The position numbers were made by a program, and so were the translations under genes. From positions 372,001 to 436,000 of the forward strand of contig JARGSG010000190.1 of assembly GCA_030374805.1 (NCBI GenBank): DNA of 64,000 nucleotides, given 5' to 3'. Position 1 is the first letter of the stretch. Each line of letters starts with the position of its first letter. This stretch comes from Gracilaria gracilis. Taxonomy: Eukaryota > Rhodophyta > Florideophyceae > Gracilariales > Gracilariaceae. The notes below the pieces were generated by a model. It was not told the DNA's origin. It searched no databases and was given only the letters and a program-made list of their open reading frames with translations. Below are positions 34,894 through 45,277 of the stretch, one piece after another.

Positions 34894-36361
34894 ATCGTCG
34901 CTCGGCTTGCGCTCTTATAGAAAAAGGTTAGGACGGCGACGCAGTACTTGAGGTATCACCCACCGTTTTGAATGGCCATGACGCCTATGTCGTCGTACAG
35001 GCACCACGCGGACGAAATGTCAGTGCCGATTTAATTTTATTGGATGAGCAAGAGCTGACGTTCCGCCGCCACCCCCACTCGAACTACACTCGCTCCTTCA
35101 TCGAATCGCGCCCAGTTCGAATGGTCGCACCTTGCTCCCACGAACGCCCCTCGCCCGTACGGTCTAATGAGCGCATATGGTCCTTCGACCGTCAGTCCAT
35201 TCACGAACGAGGATCACCGTTTCGGACACAGCGTAGCCGCACAGGCGGGAGCACGACCGCTAAGGAACCACCCTCTGGACGTTCTCCGTCGAGACGTACT
35301 TGCGCGCCGATTCGGACATCTGCGGGACGTTCTCCGTCGAGACGTACTCTGCAAACCGATTCGGACACCTGTCGGACGTTCTCCTTCGATACGAACCGTA
35401 CGTGGTGATTTGGATACTCGCACGCCTTCGCTGCGATCACAACACCTGTTGCTACTTGCCCGCTCATCAACACAACGGTGAGCGCCATTCGTAAGGCTGT
35501 GGTGACCGGTTGGAGAGCCACCCTCACCCCCAATGCACTACGCGGCCCGCCACGCTTACGGAAGACCAATCGTACGCTGTCTTCTACCGTCGACTTGGGA
35601 AATTGGGCATGGCTTCGCCCCGCCCTTTTCGGGCAAATTCCCCAAAAGCGGACACTGCAGCGTCCTGTTCACCATACGGACTTGGTACGGACTGGTGCAC
35701 GTATGGCGACCGTCACAGGCTTCCGACGAAACGAACAGTATATTTACAATCGAACTTGTGCGTGTGAAGCGTCGTGAACGACGTCGGTACGCAGAAGATA
35801 ACGTGGAGTCTGTACAGTTACAGACCAGTTCGTACACTCGGTGGAACGCGTAGTGCGTCCCTGATATGCCCTTTGCGTACCCGCACATACCATCCCGTTT
35901 GGTTCAAACTCTGTCACCGCCGCGTAAGCTCCTGTGCCTCTCCGGTTCGGGAAATTTTGGCATGGCTTCGCCCCGCCCTTGGTGGGCAAAATTTCCGAAA
36001 CGGACAACGTAGGCCTGGAGTAACTCAAAGTACTCCGATCGGACGTGTATGGCATCGAACCCCATCGGACTGCGCTGACGTAACGACCACGGAAGTTCGC
36101 GAAGGTAGCCGTCTGTAGGCACCATCGCCACTTCGCTCCGTGCCTTATGTCGCCCGCTCGGATTCCTGTAAGCACCCACCTCTCGTGCAGTGCTTCCCGC
36201 CGGCCGCTTGGGAAATTTTGGCATGGCTTCGACCCGCCCTTCTCGGGCAAATTTTCCGAACGGACGCGATAGCGCCCTCTCAACCAGGCGGACATAAGCG
36301 TACCGACTTAGCGATGCTACGCGGCGCTCCGAGGGCGGAGCGCAAGTGTAGGAGGGGGATC
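34894..36361. promoter_or_regulatory. 3' non-coding region of element C, upstream of its antisense gene
   Basis: About 1.4 kb between the start of the antisense gene and the 3' LTR. It contains a 48-bp tandem repeat (GTTCTCCGTCGAGACGTACT at 35281 and 35329, degenerate at 35378). It also has three copies of a 50-bp hairpin (35595-35645, 35946-35999, 36208-36260) with arms of the type TTGGGAAATTTTG/CAAAATTTCCGAA around GGCATGGCTTCGCCCCGCCC. Its position suggests a promoter or regulatory region for the antisense gene. Frames open on the minus strand across the hairpins look incidental. Confidence 0.5.
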
Positions 36362-36900
36362 TGTAGTATAGTGAACCCGAGCTGGTGCGCAATGTTTGCG
36401 ATTGGCCGTTCACGTACAAAGGGGTAGTGCACAGTGGGCTGGTGCAGTGGCACCGCCACTTGTACGATTTGGTGATCAAGTGCCGTACGGGTTGGCAAGG
36501 CGTACAAGTTGGACACGTGTGCATGTTGGGTAGTCACAGTGCAAATTAGACTGATCGTACAGTAGTTAGTAATGGGGCCCAGACCCGATATTTAGTTGTA
36601 ATTCGGATCTCCCGAGGCTCCAATCGTAAACGACAAGCATCTTCTCCCAAACGTCTTCCTCGCCAGCTCGCGCTACCAATAGATCGCACGGTAGTCCTAC
36701 TAAGGTTTTTCAGACCGTTCGTACCCTTTTGCGCGCACCTGTAAGCGCTTGGTGATACCGACCGTCCACTCTCCCTTCGACCGCCCGGTGCTTCCGCCTC
36801 TCTCCTCGTTCGGACTCATTACTGTCACACGACTGTAGGCTGCCGCTGCTCCCGTCTCAAGACCACTTTCGACTTTCTATTTTAGTGTGCTATACCACAA
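36362..36900 (+). repeat. Right (3') LTR of element C
   Basis: Begins TGTAGTATAGTGAA and ends CACA or CACAA. The exact last base is uncertain because of an A run next to the AAAGA duplication. It is preceded by the polypurine tract GGAGGGGGATC. Confidence 0.92.
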
Positions 36901-38576
36901 AAGAATTTAGATGCAAATTGTCCTCCGTTATCGGATAGAAGTTCCACCGGTGGTCCGTACACAAAGATCCAATGTTGGACAAACGCCATAGCAACCGAAG
37001 CAGCGGTAATTGTCCGAAGCGGAACTGTACGAACCAGTTTAGAAAAACGATCTGTGATAACACGAAGAAACTTATGACCACGAGCGGTTCGGAGTAAAGG
37101 TCCCAGAATCTCGATGGCGACAAACTCCAAGGGATCCCGAGCCGGGAATAAAGCTAACTTCTTAGAGTACTTCCGAAGTCGGACATTATTCTTACAGCGT
37201 TCTGTACATCCTCGCCGAGGTGCGTAGCAGTCAAATGCCATGGCTGGCCAGTAGAAATCTCTCCGAAGAGTAAGATAAAGATTCCGGCCACTCGGGTGTG
37301 CACCAACTTTCACGTAATGTGACAAATGTAATATTCTGCGTTGCAGGGAATGAGGGACCACAATCTGTGGGTTCTTGCTCACAAATCTAACAAGATATCC
37401 CTGATCATTCTCCGCGAATGGAATTTGAAATCCTCCGTTAAGGCGAGAACGTATCTGCGTGCAGAAAGGGTCGGTCTCTTGCTCAGAAATCATCTCCTTA
37501 GGATCAATCGAGACAAAAAACCCCTGCGGGGGATCCGCAGGTTCGGTAGCCATAAAATGGTCGCAAAGGTCGTCATCCAACAGTTGGACTTCACCTTTCT
37601 CGGTCGACATCATGAAACACGGGATATCCGTTTCTTCCAAAGAATCGGCATCAGCATTAGTTCCCAAGCGGGATAACGCATCTGCATGGCAGTTCAGGTT
37701 GCCCTTCCTGTACCGAATTTCGAAATCGAACTCAGATAGTCTCAAACGCCATCGCATCAAGCGATCCGAAGGCTCGGTAATTTCCATGAGCCAGCGTAAA
37801 GCATAATGGTCGGTGCGTACCACAAAGTGGTTTCCCATCAAATATGGTCGAAGAGTCGATAAAGCCCACACGACGGCTAAACCTTCTTTTTCAGATACTG
37901 AGTAGTTCTTTTTGTGTACGTTCAACGTTCTTGACCAGTACCCAATTGGGCGCCTTATAGCGTCTTCGGTTGTTTGAAAAAGTGCACAACCAACTTGGTG
38001 CGCGTTAGAATTGGTGTCGATCGAGTACTGTAACCCAGGGGTGGGAAGAGCCAAAACTGGTGGTGACGTTACAGCATCCACTAAGGATTTGAAAGCAGCA
38101 GACTCGGCTTCGCCAAATGGTCCCAGTTGTACTGGCTGTCCCTTCTTCAGAAGTTCATTCAGCGGGGCTGATATATCTGCGAAATTCGGTACGAACCGAC
38201 GGTAGACATTACACAGTCTCAAGAATGAACGGAGTTTCGTCTGCGTACGCCGGTGTTTAGCTTCCTTCAAGGATTTCACACGAACCTCCTCAACGGAGAG
38301 CTCACCAGGACGTATGACGTGACCAAGATATTTAACCGAGTCGGTGAAGAACTCACACTTCTTGAGCTTCAGCGTAACACCTGCTTTGCAGAGAACCCTC
38401 ATGACGTCTCGGACGTGCTTCAAAAGATCATCCATGTTATTGGAATATACGATGATATCGTCCAAGTACACCAAACAGGTTTTCCATTTAAATCTCGTTA
38501 AGAGAATGTCGATAGTCCGCTGGAACGTCGCGGGAGCATTTGTAAGGCCAAATGGCATCCGTTTGAAACGGTACAA
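36901..38576 (-). pseudogene. Element A reverse transcriptase, RNase H and integrase core (fossil)
   Basis: A long minus-strand frame starting in RT (RMPFGLTNAPATFQRTID, YLDDIIVYS). It continues through the connection, RNase H (YSIDTNSNAHQVGCALF, HADALSRL), the integrase zinc region (HYVKVGAHPSGRNLYLTLRRDFYW) and the first part of the integrase core (EFVAIEILGPLL, LLSDNGGQFASKFF). It ends at the left target duplication of element C. 550-odd codons are open, showing modest decay in this part. Confidence 0.9.
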
Positions 38577-38630
38577 GCCTTGCTGGCAAACAAAAGCCGT
38601 TTTGTCACGGTCCTCCTCCCGTATAGGGAT

Positions 38631-40166
38631 TTACCAATAACCCCAATTAGCATCAAGGGCTGTAAGGACATTGGCGCTTACAAGGGAGTCAATATATTCA
38701 TCCATTCGTGGAATAGGATAAACATCCTTGACAGTAACCGCGTTCAAGCGGCAGTAATCAATGAACAATCTCCATGCACCATCCGGCTTCGGAACAAGAA
38801 CTACCGGCGATGCCCACGAGGATTGGGCCGGTTCGATTACCCCTGCTTTCAACATCTTCTCAACCTGAGATTTCTCTTCAATCAGAGCTGTCGGCCCAGC
38901 CCTGTAAGGGTGTTTAGATACAGGCCGAGTGTTCGGATGCAGATTAATCCGATGTTCGGTTACAGCGATTTTCCCAAGGGAACCATCCCACATTTGGGTG
39001 AACTCGCGTAGCATATCGCGTAACCATTCGCGGTGTGGTTCTGGCACATGTGATAAGTCCAGGTCTTCCAATTCCCTAATAGGATCCTTCTCAATATCTC
39101 CAAAGGAGATAGCCTTCTCAACAGGCCTCTGTCCATAATCTGGTTTCTCGGAATCCTCTGAGGTAGCCGCGGCGTTATCAGTCCATATTTTCGCCACGAA
39201 CTCATCCTCCTCCCCCTCCTTAGGGTCGTTGTCACCGAGAACTTCGGGAAGGGTCACCTTCATAGGTAAGATCACCGTAGGATGCGGTAGCAAAGTACCA
39301 ATAACTTGGTTCTTAACTAAACTCTGAGGAGTAGATTCAATATTGGTGATCAATGCCTTAAAAGGTTTCCCAGGTACCACTTGAACAACACCGTTAGCAA
39401 CGGCCAATTGGTGCGAATCGTACAAAGATTTCAAAGGTTGTAAGACCCGTAAACCATGTTGGTCTGACGTAACGTGCACCCATACTTGGGATTCAGGCGG
39501 AAGCTGTGTAGACCGTGCACAACGGAGACGATTAGACCTAGCAGCCACGTTTGGAACTTCCTGTGCGACAGGTAAAGGAACCTGCTTACGCAGCGCTTAC
39601 CGCAACGACATCCTAACAATAGGTACGGTAGAACCTTCTTCCAATTCCACACTTCTTGAACGTGGCGTAATAGCTTCGACGAATCGATCACAGAAATCAC
39701 AACCCAGTATAACTTGTGCTGCGAGCGACTCGAAGACAGAAAATTTCAATTGGACCAGAAAGATACCAAGTCTCAAAACTAGATTCACAAAACCAGCCGT
39801 TCGTAACCGGTTGTTGCTCGCATCGGCGATATCCAAGGATGGACCTTGGCGAACTGAAGACCGTAATGACGGAAGCAATAACGATTGAACCACGAAGTTG
39901 GGACCGGCACCGGTATCTAGAACAGATAACTGTCTAACCACAAAATGGTCCGAAAGTCCAAGGTCAGCGTGAACTTTATAGTTTCGCTTAGCCATGGCCA
40001 TAGCCCGATCCGGGACACGTAAATTAGGAGACCGTATCCACGGACGACGAATGACACCGAAGTGTTTAGAGCTCACGTCTGAGTTAGCCACGTTTCTTGA
40101 GAGGATTGTAACTGGGGAGCGAGGCTTGGGGACCTCAGGCACCACAGTCCTCGACACTGCGGGCAC
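38631..40166 (-). pseudogene. Element A protease, linker and RT entry (fossil)
   Basis: The frame 40166-39597 is a retropepsin-like protease with LDTGAGPNFVVQ and AAQVILGCDFCDRFV. The frame 39548-38631 is the linker (LITNIESTPQSLVKNQVIGTLL) followed by the RT entry (WASPVVLVPKPDGAWR, TALDANWGYW). The layout parallels B and C. Few breaks. Confidence 0.85.
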
Positions 40167-40204
40167 CCCTCCCGTTAGGGAGACTCCCGAAGTTAGTTTT
40201 TCGA

Positions 40205-42212
40205 CTAAGTTTCCGCCTGGGCGGCGTTTCCTCCATCTGAGGCCTTACTAACCACATTCGAATGAGTCGATGGCGGTACCGACGGCGGTTTAGAAGACAT
40301 TCCCTGAGCGGGAGGCTGAGTAACCGAAACCGGTAAGAACAACGAGCGAACCTGTTTATAGGACAGACTCGGAACACGAGCGGGCTCTTCCTCCGTTAAG
40401 GACTCATACGACTCGATAATCTTCGACATATCCTTAACCGAAAATGTGCAGTTCGGGGAAATGTGACCATGATGGTAGCAGATATGACAAATCATCGATA
40501 TTCGATCCAATTGTTGGGGGCGTTGGTCGCCCTGACGCTGTGGCGTATTGCTTATCCAACCGGGACGGGTCATACGTGTTTGACCATTCGCGTGGGAGAG
40601 ATTGGGCGCCCGCACCTGATAATTCGCGGTGTAGAGTGCCGGATCTTCCTCTAAGGATATAGAAGTAGACGGGAACTCCCTAGAAGGCCAGGACTGGCGT
40701 CCATCGCTATGAGCGAGATGCACGTTATCCGCATCGCGGTCTTCCGTAGAACGGCGTACCAATGAAATGGATGGTGAACTCTCCAAGTCGAGTGCCTTAG
40801 AGTGCCGACCTCTATGACCCGAGCGGGCCCGTAAGGCGTCCCCTTCAGCTTGAGCATACTGAACCAACTCCAAATAGGAGATCTTGCGATTGGCTTCTTG
40901 GTGACGGGCTACCAAAGTCCGTATTGCCGGATCCAGTCCATCATAAAACATTGTACACATCTCCAACGAGGAATAAACATTACCACAACGGTGGAAAGCC
41001 TTCTTCAACCGAGTTGAATAAAGCGTTTCCGATTCCCCGGTCTTCTGTTTCGTATCGCGAAGATCGAGAATAGCATTCTGGATAGCATTACCAGTAGCAT
41101 AGGACCTCAAGAGGTAGTGTACGGCTTCGGGCCAACACATTACTCCTCCATCGCAGGCTCGAGATGTACCGCGTACAGTGGTAAACTGATCCTCTGCAGA
41201 TCCTTTTCGGAATAAAGGCAGGGCTATAAACGCCTGCGCCTCACTCACTCCGAGTATATCGGCTTCATTAACAAATCTTGCCAAGAAATCTAGAACTAGA
41301 ATCGGGTCTTCTCCACTGAACACGTGGTTCTCAGCGTAAGATCCATCCGTTTGATGCCATCTTTAACGTGACCCGTGCCACGGGGGGTCCGATATACCGA
41401 CGAGTCGTCCAGTCGATAATATCGATACGATAACAGTTTCTTATAAAGGGGATTCGTAGCTTTCAAGTCTTTGAGTCCAAGATGTTTCCTTTCCTTCAAT
41501 CGGGACAAAGTTGCACCTTGTGAGGTATATGTAACCTTAGATCTATTAGGTTTCTCGTGACGAAGACTGTATCCCTGGCGGGAGTCACCAGACGAAGACG
41601 AGTAGAACTACTATCCGAGTCGGAGTCTTCAGAACCCATGTGGGTATTTAAACGCTTCCGGTATTTAGACTTACGCTTCCGAGATGATCGGTGTTCCGCA
41701 TCACGTGAGTGAGCTTCTTCCTCCGCCTGGGCGCCCATTCCTTCGCCTGCACGAAACGTAGCTTCGACTGTGAGGAGGCGACCATCCACACTCATGAGTG
41801 TGTGTCTCAAATTCTCGAACCGAGTATCCACGTTTGCAACGAAGGCAGTCGGTTTTCCGAAACTTTCCAGAATGGAATTAATATCCGAACGCATAGAGCG
41901 TAAATCAACAGTAAAATACCGAGGCTGGGCATCGTCCAGACGCACTTTAAGAGTTTCAATATCCCTAACATTCTCAGCATTTGAGTTTTGCAGGAACTTG
42001 ACATAATATTTCAACTCTTTGAGTTCTTCGAGAACAGAACCCAGTCGGGAGGATATATCAGCGTTCCCCACAACCGGGGTAGCCGTTACATACAGGGTAC
42101 TCTCCAGTCCAACTGGCGTAGTGATTCCTCGACGAGGTTCCGTGTCCACCACCCGCGGTGGGCGCGTGCCTTTATCGGAGCCTGCCTTTGAACCCTGAAA
42201 AGGGCCAACCAT
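40205..42212 (-). pseudogene. Element A gag (fossil)
   Basis: The frame 42212-41496 has an N-terminal coiled-coil-like region (GSVLEELKELKYYVKFLQNS). The frame 41323-40205 has the capsid-like helical region (GEDPILVLDFLARFV, EAVHYLLRSYATGN). A zinc knuckle CHICYHHGHISPNC near 40490 is followed by a Pro/Ser-rich tail. It lies right after the primer-binding site and ahead of the protease. Breaks are present. Confidence 0.75.
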
Positions 42213-42405
42213 ACCAAAAACGATTGGAACGGTTGACCACTACTGTGGAACTGACAGTACAAATTCCTAAAAGGGCAAAAACGAATAAAGTAAATCATCC
42301 GGATCGGAATCAACTCGCCACGCGATAGAAACGATCGGGATGATACCAAAACCAACCAGCAAAGCTGGGAATCCAAGTAACCAAATTCTAAGTCGGGAGA
42401 CCAAA

Positions 42406-43217
42406 TGTAGAGCAAAACACGCGAACGGGAAGAACCTTATGGGTGTCCGAAATCCACTCCCTGAGGAGGTATTCCGGCGATAGAGCCCTCGTGACTCCCA
42501 AGATGTGGGTGTAACTCCACGGGAGATTCAGTAAAACTTACGAGGTGTGAAACGAGGAATCTGGTAACGGAATGACCAAAAGCGACAAGTAATGGTATCG
42601 GCCGACGTAGCACGCGAGTGCCACGCGCGGTATCCGGAGACGGATAGAAAAAGAGAAACCAACGAAAGGGGCAATACTCATGAGACGAGTGGTACGAAAA
42701 GCAACGAAAGAACACCCAATACTGGGGCGGAGAGGTGTATCTGGCAGGTCAGGCAATAAACATAAATATGTGAACGAAAACAAATAATAAACCAATATGG
42801 TATGCGTCGCAACGCTTCTCCTTGGTGGAGCCGGACGGATGACGGAGGCGTATTAACGGAGACATTTCCAAGAAGGAGGCAAAGTACTCGCGCAAGCGAT
42901 CAAAGTCAGGGCCAAACACGGGTTGAGTTTAGTGACAGGGGAGCGAGCGCGAGCTCGCTCCGCCTAAGTACTGTACCATGTGTGGCCGAAAATGAATATC
43001 TATCTCTATCCAAATTGGATGCCACATGTGGCAAAATTGGCTTCCCGAAATCAACCTAAATTAGGTGCCAAAATTCTAAAATAATCCCTACCAAATGGGG
43101 CCATGCTGCACAGTACGCACACGTGTCCAGCTCATAAATAGCCAATTTCCCACGAGGGATGACTGAAAACTTATGAGTTTTTATCCCCTACAAAGGGCCA
43201 AAGTGCATTGCACTACA
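42406..43217 (-). repeat. Right LTR of element A (812 bp)
   Basis: Complete copy from TGTAGAGC to TACA. It shows the uninterrupted site at about 42720 (CCCAATACTGGGGCGG) into which B inserted in the other copy. It is the 5' LTR for the minus-strand genes. The primer-binding site lies next to it at 42388-42403. The flanking ACTTC (43218-43222) pairs with AATTC at 9994-9998 as the target duplication. Confidence 0.92.
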
Positions 43218-43259
43218 ACTTCAACACATTTATAACCGAAGTTCTGAAACCAAACAACC

Positions 43260-44722
43260 CCGTAAAAACTCTCCTAGATTCTTGAAACCCAAGAAAGAGG
43301 AAACTGAAGGATTAGTGAAACGAGGAGCATGGAAGGAAGTTAGTAAATCTGAAGTACCAACCGACGCCATATCATTGGATCCCGATTCGTTTATTCAATT
43401 AAGAATCCTGGTACCCCTGATGAACTATTCAAAGCTCGACTCCTAGCACCAGGTTTTTCTGAAAAGGATCAGAATTACTTAGTACATAATGCCACCACAG
43501 TAAGGCATAGTACATTTTGAATTATTCTATCGGTCGCAGCGATTTTCGGTTGGAAAGTATGGAGCCATGACGTCACTCAGGCGTACACTCAAAGCAGTCA
43601 GAACCTAGCAAGAGAAGTGTACTTGAAGCCTCTTAAGAAAATAAATTTAACCGAAGGAACTATGCTTCAACTAATTAAACCTCTCTACAGTTTACCAAAC
43701 GCTATTGATTACTGGAATGTAACCATAATGGATTATATCCGTAGCGATCTCCAAATGAACCCAATGAAAGGAGACATTTCTGCGTTTTACAAACGCAAGC
43801 ACGACGCCTTAATTGGATTACTTGGATCCTACGTCGACGATTCAATCATCACTGGGGACAAAGAATTTCTTCACATCAGTGAGAAAACGTTAGAACGTTG
43901 CGAGTCCCGAGAAAGGGAAATGGATAGTTTCAAGTTCGCTGGAACGCAAGTGGAAACTGTAAGAGAAAGTTATTTAATTCATCAAAAGGACTTTTTGAAC
44001 AGGCTAGTCCCTCTGAACGACTCAGGAAGCTACACCGAGTTTCGTTCCAGGAGAGCAAAATTAGCTTGGCTCGTTTATTCCTACCCACACATTTTCTTTT
44101 ATATGAACAAATGTGCACAAATTACTGCAGAAACGTTTACCATAAAAGAGGGGAAAAGAATGAACAAAATGATTAAGCAGATCAAGAGCGCTGATCCACT
44201 TTGCATGAAGTTCGTAAACATGAATTTAGAATCACTACACATTAGGGTATATAGTGACTCTACGTTGGCAAATAATGATGATTTCAAATACCAGCTTGGA
44301 TATATCATTTTCCTCGCTGGCAAGTACAACAATTGCAACATCGTTACGTTCAAGAGTTACAAGAGTTGCCGTGTTGTGAAATCAGTATTAGGAGGTGAAG
44401 TGTATGCGTTTGCAGACGCATTTGACAGTAGATCTACTTTGAAGAACGACTTAGCACGCATACTTCGAAGGGATATTCCAATCAAGATGTTCACGGATGC
44501 AATGAGTCTTTTTAATGTCATAAAAAAATCATCTCAGACTGCTGAAAAGCGTTTGTTCAGTGACATAAGCTCTGTTAGAGAACCCAATGACCGCCACAAA
44601 TTTTTGGACGTTGGTTTTCTCCGCTCTGAATAGAATCCGGCAAATATATTCACAAAGTTAATCAAAAATGTTTTTGAAAACATTTTACTTTGCAACAAAG
44701 TTGGGCATTTGACGAAGCAGTG
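43260..44722 (+). pseudogene. Copia D reverse transcriptase and RNase H (fossil)
   Basis: The block starts with the N-terminal copia RT region (LVKRGAWKEVSK) and continues with WSHDVTQAY and EVYLKPLKK, the catalytic box YVDDSIITGD and the RNase H part SDSTLANNDD...QLGYIIFL...VLGGEVYAFADAFD. The longest open stretch is 43617-44633. These motifs place it firmly in Ty1/copia. It is the missing 3' half of the element whose gag and integrase lie at 7.3-9.9 kb. No 3' LTR could be matched to a 5' copy; a TGTTGG string at about 44727 is only a possible LTR start. Confidence 0.75.
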
Positions 44723-44911
44723 AATTGTTGGAAATAGGCACATTTAATGATATATGTTGTACAATATAACTGGGTTTAGAAAGAGAGCAAATGTAGGCAT
44801 ATCAGGCTCCAGCCCTCCTGCGTGGGTGGCACCTCTTGAGAGACTACAACGGGAAACTGCGAACGTAGACAAACTGTCTTTGTCTTCCCCAGAGTAGCTC
44901 TAGAGTAGTCC
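44723..44911. other. 3' flank of copia element D
   Basis: Follows the last RNase H-like codons of D. A TGTTGGAAATAGG string at about 44727 could begin a 3' LTR, but no 5' counterpart was found. No gene recognised. Confidence 0.3.
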
Positions 44912-45277
44912 CTAGTGTCTATCGGACCAGTGTGCTGACCTCATATGAGGCCAAATTGACCTCATATGAGGCCGACATAAAATAATCAAAAAATAGCTTT
45001 TAGCCATATTTGCACAGACTTTTCAAATTTTGAGATTTGAAAAGTCTTCAAACAACATCCATCGCATTGCGATAGAAGTTTTAAGTAGACGGATGGGTGA
45101 GAAGTGAAGGACGACGATCTCTGTTTACGTAGAATCGACTTCTTTCGTTACCGCCATCAAAGATGAGACGGTAGAGGATGAAGGAAAAACACTTCCACAG
45201 AAAAGCAATAATATTTACTGAAAAAACTTGCCTTGAAAACTGACCTCATATGAGGTCACTTGTCCAATAGACACTAG
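44912..45277. mobile_element. MITE-like non-autonomous DNA element (366 bp)
   Basis: Terminal inverted repeats of about 38 bp: the left begins CTAGTGTCTATCGGAC, and the right, read in reverse complement, begins CTAGTGTCTATTGGAC. Both run into the palindrome CCTCATATGAGG (44939-44950 and 44960-44971 on the left; GACCTCATATGAGGTC at 45242-45257 on the right). The outermost bases fit a TA or CTAG target duplication. The AT-rich interior contains a perfect 13-bp inverted repeat, AGACTTTTCAAAT (45016-45028) and its complement (45035-45047). No ORF, so it depends on a transposase elsewhere. A TA duplication would fit Tc1/mariner-like elements. Confidence 0.75.

Larger units (their letters stand above)
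25456..36900 (+). mobile_element. Ty3/gypsy chromovirus-like element C inside the integrase of A
   Basis: LTRs of about 537-539 bp (25456-25992 and 36362-36900) begin TGTAGTATAGTG. Perfect AAAGA target duplications lie at 25451-25455 and 36901-36905. Primer-binding site 25994-26009 and polypurine tract 36349-36361 are in place. gag-pol runs on the plus strand: gag 26012-28258, protease 28342-29325, RT/RNase H 29330-31041, integrase with chromodomain-like tail 31049-32595. An additional gene lies on the minus strand (34893-32671). About forty exact CCGNNCGG palindromes occur in 11.4 kb. LTRs differ by roughly 6% by hand count. About five to eight breaks: dead, but the best preserved of the three. 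Confidence 0.92.
9999..43217 (-). mobile_element. Ty3/gypsy chromovirus-like element A, host of B and C
   Basis: Element A has a left LTR from 9999 to 21034 (interrupted by B) and a right LTR at 42406-43217. Both start TGTAGAGC and end TACA. gag-pol runs on the minus strand from the right LTR: gag (42212-40205), protease (40166-39597), RT, RNase H and integrase (39548-36901, continuing at 25450-24491 beyond element C), then a chromodomain-like tail (23434-23201). An extra gene lies on the plus strand (21106-22931) near the left LTR. Primer-binding site and polypurine tract are at the expected places. Hand comparison of the first 317 bp of the LTRs gives about 7% difference. Some six to ten breaks plus two insertions: dead. 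Confidence 0.9.
6988..44722 (+). mobile_element. Ty1/copia retrotransposon D, split by gypsy element A
   Basis: Two blocks on the same strand belong to one copia-type fossil. The left block (about 6988-9887) holds gag, a CCHC zinc knuckle, protease-like and integrase parts. The right block (about 43260-44722) holds reverse transcriptase and RNase H. The order gag-protease-integrase-RT-RNase H is that of Ty1/copia. Gypsy element A lies exactly between integrase and RT, flanked by AATTC (9994-9998) and ACTTC (43218-43222), a likely 5-bp target duplication with one later change. LTRs of D were not found. About ten breaks plus the 33-kb insertion make it long dead and the oldest element here. The split into two unrelated copia pieces is the less likely reading because each supplies what the other lacks. 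Confidence 0.75.

Noticed and set aside
35556-36524. Minus-strand frames across the hairpin repeats of element C as a second antisense gene
   Set aside because: Frames recur because the hairpin repeats recur; peptides such as PEKGG-KPC are translations of the repeat, in shifting frames.
36901-42212. A private palindromic motif for element A like those of B and C
   Set aside because: CC-N(3-6)-GG strings seem frequent but less regular than in B or C; without a count against shuffled sequence I do not claim it.
44727-44911. 3' LTR of copia element D starting TGTTGG
   Set aside because: No matching copy was found upstream of 6988, so the LTR cannot be supported.
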